Shown here piece by piece: positions 18,046 through 20,062 of a stretch of DNA of 20,062 nucleotides. The position numbers and the translations under genes were made by a program. This DNA is from CAZFDT01 sp964518335. Lineage in GTDB: Bacteria; Planctomycetota; Phycisphaerae; Phycisphaerales; Phycisphaeraceae. The notes beneath the pieces were generated by a model. It was not told the DNA's origin, made no database searches, and worked only from the letters and a program-made list of their open reading frames with translations. The stretch is from positions 1 to 20,062 of the forward strand of contig CAZFDT010000091.1 of the NCBI GenBank assembly GCA_964518335.1, given 5' to 3'. Within the stretch, counting starts at the first letter, position 1, and the number at the start of each line of letters is the position of its first letter.

Positions 18046-19044
18046 ATGGACACTCCTACCACAACGAACGTCTCGACCCCGCCCAACTCGCCAGCCCGCA
18101 ACGCCTGCCCCGCGCGGGGGTTTACGTTGATCGAGCTGCTGGTGGTCATCAGTATCATTGCGCTGCTGATCGGCATCCTGTTGCCTGCACTGGGCAAGGC
18201 GCGGGGGTCGGCGCGCGGCACCCAGAGCCTGTCCAACCTCAAGCAGTTGGGGCTGGGACTGGCCTACTACAACACCGATCGGCGCAGCTTTTTCCCGATC
18301 CACTCGTCGGCGATCAGCGAGCCGACGGTGGGTGGGTACAAGACCAAGCCACGCTGGGCCGACTACATCTTCACCTACATGCAGACGCCCAAGGTTTATC
18401 TCAGTCCGCTCCTGGACGAGCGCGAGCAGGCCGACTTCAACAAGGTGTTCTGGCATCAGGTCAGTGACCAGAACCCGGAGAGCGCGGCGGTCAACGGCGC
18501 CGATGGGGGGCAGTTGCTGGGCGCGCCCAAATCCGACCCGCCTGCAATGCACGGCGGCTACGGCTACAACTTCCAGTACCTGGGCAATGCCCGTCAGCCC
18601 AGCGGCGTGCCCACGTGGAACGCCAACTTCGATCGCGACATCCTTTCGGCCAGCGACACCGTCGCCATCGGCGACTGCAGCGGCTCGCGCAAGGGCAGCG
18701 CGTCGGCCCTCGCCGGCGCTGGCGGATCGGCGGTCTATTCCCTCGACCCACCCCTGGGCGGCCTGACCTACGGCTCCAACGGGTCACGCAAGTCCAGTCC
18801 TTTCGGCGGCTCGGGCAACGCCTACTACGAAGGCGGCAACGACGAGAACACCGGCAGCTACGACGCCAATCACACCTACCTGTGGCGCTCCGCCCCGGCC
18901 ACCCGCAACAACGGCGCGGTCAACATCGTCTTCGTCGATGGCCACGCCGCCGGCGTCAGCCGCGCCAAGATCGACGACTACGACAGCGACGGCGTCGCGG
19001 ACAACGGCTACTGGAACGGCCGCGGCGATCCGACCGTACGCTAA
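18046..19044 (+). CDS. Type II secretion/type IV pilin-like pseudopilin with C-terminal DGH motif (planctomycete type)
   Basis: A 332-residue protein. A 25-residue leader ends in ARG25, followed by the prepilin class III cleavage site G|FTLIELLVVISIIALLIGILLPAL with Glu5 of the mature protein present (Glu30). A prepilin peptidase would cut and methylate Phe26. The large C-terminal domain ends in NIVFVDGHAAGV (Asp298-Gly299-His300), the H-X9-DG block of the planctomycete DUF1559-like families. The expected His ten residues before Asp298 is Asn288. ATG 18046 is supported by AGGGA (18036-18040); the longer frame from 17920 lacks this. The cytochrome c'-like gene follows after 20 nt, so both are likely in one operon. 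The operator suggests metal or iron control (inference). Confidence 0.88.
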   Translation: MDTPTTTNVSTPPNSPARNACPARGFTLIELLVVISIIALLIGILLPALGKARGSARGTQSLSNLKQLGLGLAYYNTDRRSFFPIHSSAISEPTVGGYKTKPRWADYIFTYMQTPKVYLSPLLDEREQADFNKVFWHQVSDQNPESAAVNGADGGQLLGAPKSDPPAMHGGYGYNFQYLGNARQPSGVPTWNANFDRDILSASDTVAIGDCSGSRKGSASALAGAGGSAVYSLDPPLGGLTYGSNGSRKSSPFGGSGNAYYEGGNDENTGSYDANHTYLWRSAPATRNNGAVNIVFVDGHAAGVSRAKIDDYDSDGVADNGYWNGRGDPTVR

Positions 19045-19064
19045 CCTCCTGCCCCCCACATGCC

Positions 19065-19559
19065 ATGCTCAAACCCCTGCTGACCCTCGCCTGTGTGCTT
19101 CTGGTGTTCGCCCTGGCCTTGTCGTTGCAGTTGCCTGGCCGCGTCGAGGCCGACGAGGCGGACCATCACGGCGAGGCCGCGGATGAGCCGGAGCTGGCGG
19201 TGATGATGGCGTGGATGCAGCGATGGAGCATGAAGCTCGGCTACGCGATCGACGCGAAAAATATCCGCCTGGCCGACTTCTACATGCACGAGATGGAGGA
19301 GCAGACGGAGAAGATTATTGACGAGGTGCCGGTGTACGAGGACCTGCAGATCGCGCTGCAGACTCGCACGCTTTTCGCACCTGCGCTGGAGCCGCTGGAG
19401 CAGGCGATCTCCCAGGGCAACTGGGACGCCGCGACGCAGCGGTACGCCCAACTCATCGACGCGTGTAATCGCTGCCACACGGCGACAAAGCACGACTACA
19501 TCGTGATCACCGTGCCGCGGGGCCGACCTCCATACAACCAGGCGTTCGCGGTCCCGTAA
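19065..19559 (+). CDS. Cytochrome c'-like (class II) exported haem protein
   Basis: A 164-residue protein with an N-terminal signal peptide or membrane anchor (LLTLACVLLVFALALSLQL), then an acidic, His-containing linker (DEADHHGEAADE). A helical domain follows, carrying one haem-binding CxxCH (Cys134-Asn-Arg-Cys137-His138) about 27 residues from the C-terminus. A single motif near the end of an all-helical domain is the layout of cytochrome c' and cytochrome b562-like four-helix bundles, which bind gases or transfer electrons. The axial-ligand position was not verified. It starts 20 nt after the pseudopilin stop and should share its promoter. The ATG at 19060 is out of frame. It is convergent with the coiled-coil gene 23 bp downstream. 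Confidence 0.8.
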   Translation: MLKPLLTLACVLLVFALALSLQLPGRVEADEADHHGEAADEPELAVMMAWMQRWSMKLGYAIDAKNIRLADFYMHEMEEQTEKIIDEVPVYEDLQIALQTRTLFAPALEPLEQAISQGNWDAATQRYAQLIDACNRCHTATKHDYIVITVPRGRPPYNQAFAVP

Positions 19560-19582
19560 GACGAGGTCAGCGGACATCCCCC

Positions 19583-20062
19583 TCAGCGAGCGCGGCGCTT
19601 CTCGATGTCGCTGCGCTGGCGGATGAGCTGCGCGTATTGCGCATCTGACTTGAGCGTGGTCAGGGCGCTGACGCGGACGGTCTGAAGCTGCTTGTTGGCC
19701 TCCTCGGCGGCGGTGCGCAGCGTCGCGGTCTGCGGATCGGCCTGGTACTTGTTTTCCCACTCGCGCTCGAGGACAGTCAAGCGCTGGGTGATGCCGGTAA
19801 GCTGCTTGACGGCCTCGTGCTGCGAGGCACGGGCGTCGTTGACCTGCTGGGTGATGCCGGCGGTCTTGGCCTGTGCGGCGGCGATGCGAGCTTCGGCGGC
19901 CTCGACCTTGGTGCGCCACTCGGCCAGATCGCTCTGGGCCTTGTCCACCCTGGCTTTCATGGCCGCCAGCGAATTGGCGCGGGTACCGCTGTTGTTGGTT
20001 CCCGCGTCATCGTCGGTGTCGGTCATGAGGTGATCGTAGAGTTTCTGATACTTGTCGGCGTC
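19583..20062 (-). CDS. Coiled-coil protein, probably continuing past the right edge
   Basis: At least 147 residues rich in Ala, Gln, Glu, Lys and Arg with heptad spacing. Residues after the NSLAAMKARVDKAQSDLAEW stretch are predicted coiled coil by eye up to about LEREWENKY, followed by a second helical part (LRTAAEEANKQLQTVRVSALTTLK) and a basic tail EKRRAR. No domain is recognised. An ATG stands at 20026, but the frame stays open to the window edge and the 12 upstream codons (DADKYQKLYDHL) look like real coding sequence, so the true start is probably outside. On the other hand, TACGAT lies 6 nt before ATG 20026, as at other genes here. Function is unknown. Confidence 0.6.
   Translation of the reverse strand, partial: DADKYQKLYDHLMTDTDDDAGTNNSGTRANSLAAMKARVDKAQSDLAEWRTKVEAAEARIAAAQAKTAGITQQVNDARASQHEAVKQLTGITQRLTVLEREWENKYQADPQTATLRTAAEEANKQLQTVRVSALTTLKSDAQYAQLIRQRSDIEKRRAR

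Noticed and set aside
17917..18552. N-terminal extension of the bioD frame
   Set aside because: BioD starts just before its P-loop. The extension is antisense to the pseudopilin gene and its promoter.

Overview
The window is high-GC bacterial chromosome carrying ordinary, densely packed genes; I see no rRNA, tRNA, CRISPR array, transposase or phage gene. A member of the Planctomycetota, perhaps Phycisphaerae-like, fits best. The signs are a pseudopilin with the GFTLIELLVVISIIALL leader and a C-terminal VDGH motif, an MJ0042-like zinc-ribbon protein, a Gfo/Idh/MocA oxidoreductase and a CarB longer than usual. This assignment is inference from gene content, not from a marker gene.

Layout. Positions 1-609 hold the 3' end of adenosylhomocysteinase. 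Positions 660-4261 look like one operon: a possible 10-codon leader ORF, an SH3-domain protein, an M48 metalloprotease lipoprotein and a CHASE2 adenylate cyclase, followed by a YqgE/AlgH gene with its own promoter-like box. A 4.3-kb minus-strand gene (4911-9254) encodes a very large SF1 helicase with a Vsr/MTES-type nuclease-like C-terminus that seems to have lost a catalytic acid. A small zinc-ribbon gene (minus) diverges from carB (9861-13403). The carB 3' end overlaps, on the opposite strand, an AraC-type regulator, which diverges from a Gfo/Idh/MocA oxidoreductase (14300-15646). A PilZ gene, an AHSA1/SRPBCC gene and bioD follow on the minus strand. On the plus strand, a pseudopilin and a cytochrome c'-like gene form a pair (18046-19559) behind a Fur-box-like operator. 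A coiled-coil gene on the minus strand runs off the right edge.

Most notable observations. (1) carB contains a perfect 25-bp inverted repeat with a 7-nt loop (11894-11950). Its 57 nt are exactly 19 codons and are translated as an insertion in the second synthetase half. About 400 bp downstream a second in-frame insertion is made of CCCGACA repeats and a hairpin. (2) Several genes have a TANNNT -10-like hexamer 6-8 nt before the ATG and no ribosome binding site, suggesting leaderless mRNAs. Other genes have a clear Shine-Dalgarno and a -10 about 45-50 nt upstream. (3) One of the leaderless-type boxes precedes a 10-codon ORF whose stop overlaps the ATG of the SH3 gene. (4) The pseudopilin/cytochrome pair has a Fur-like palindrome lying between its -35 and -10.
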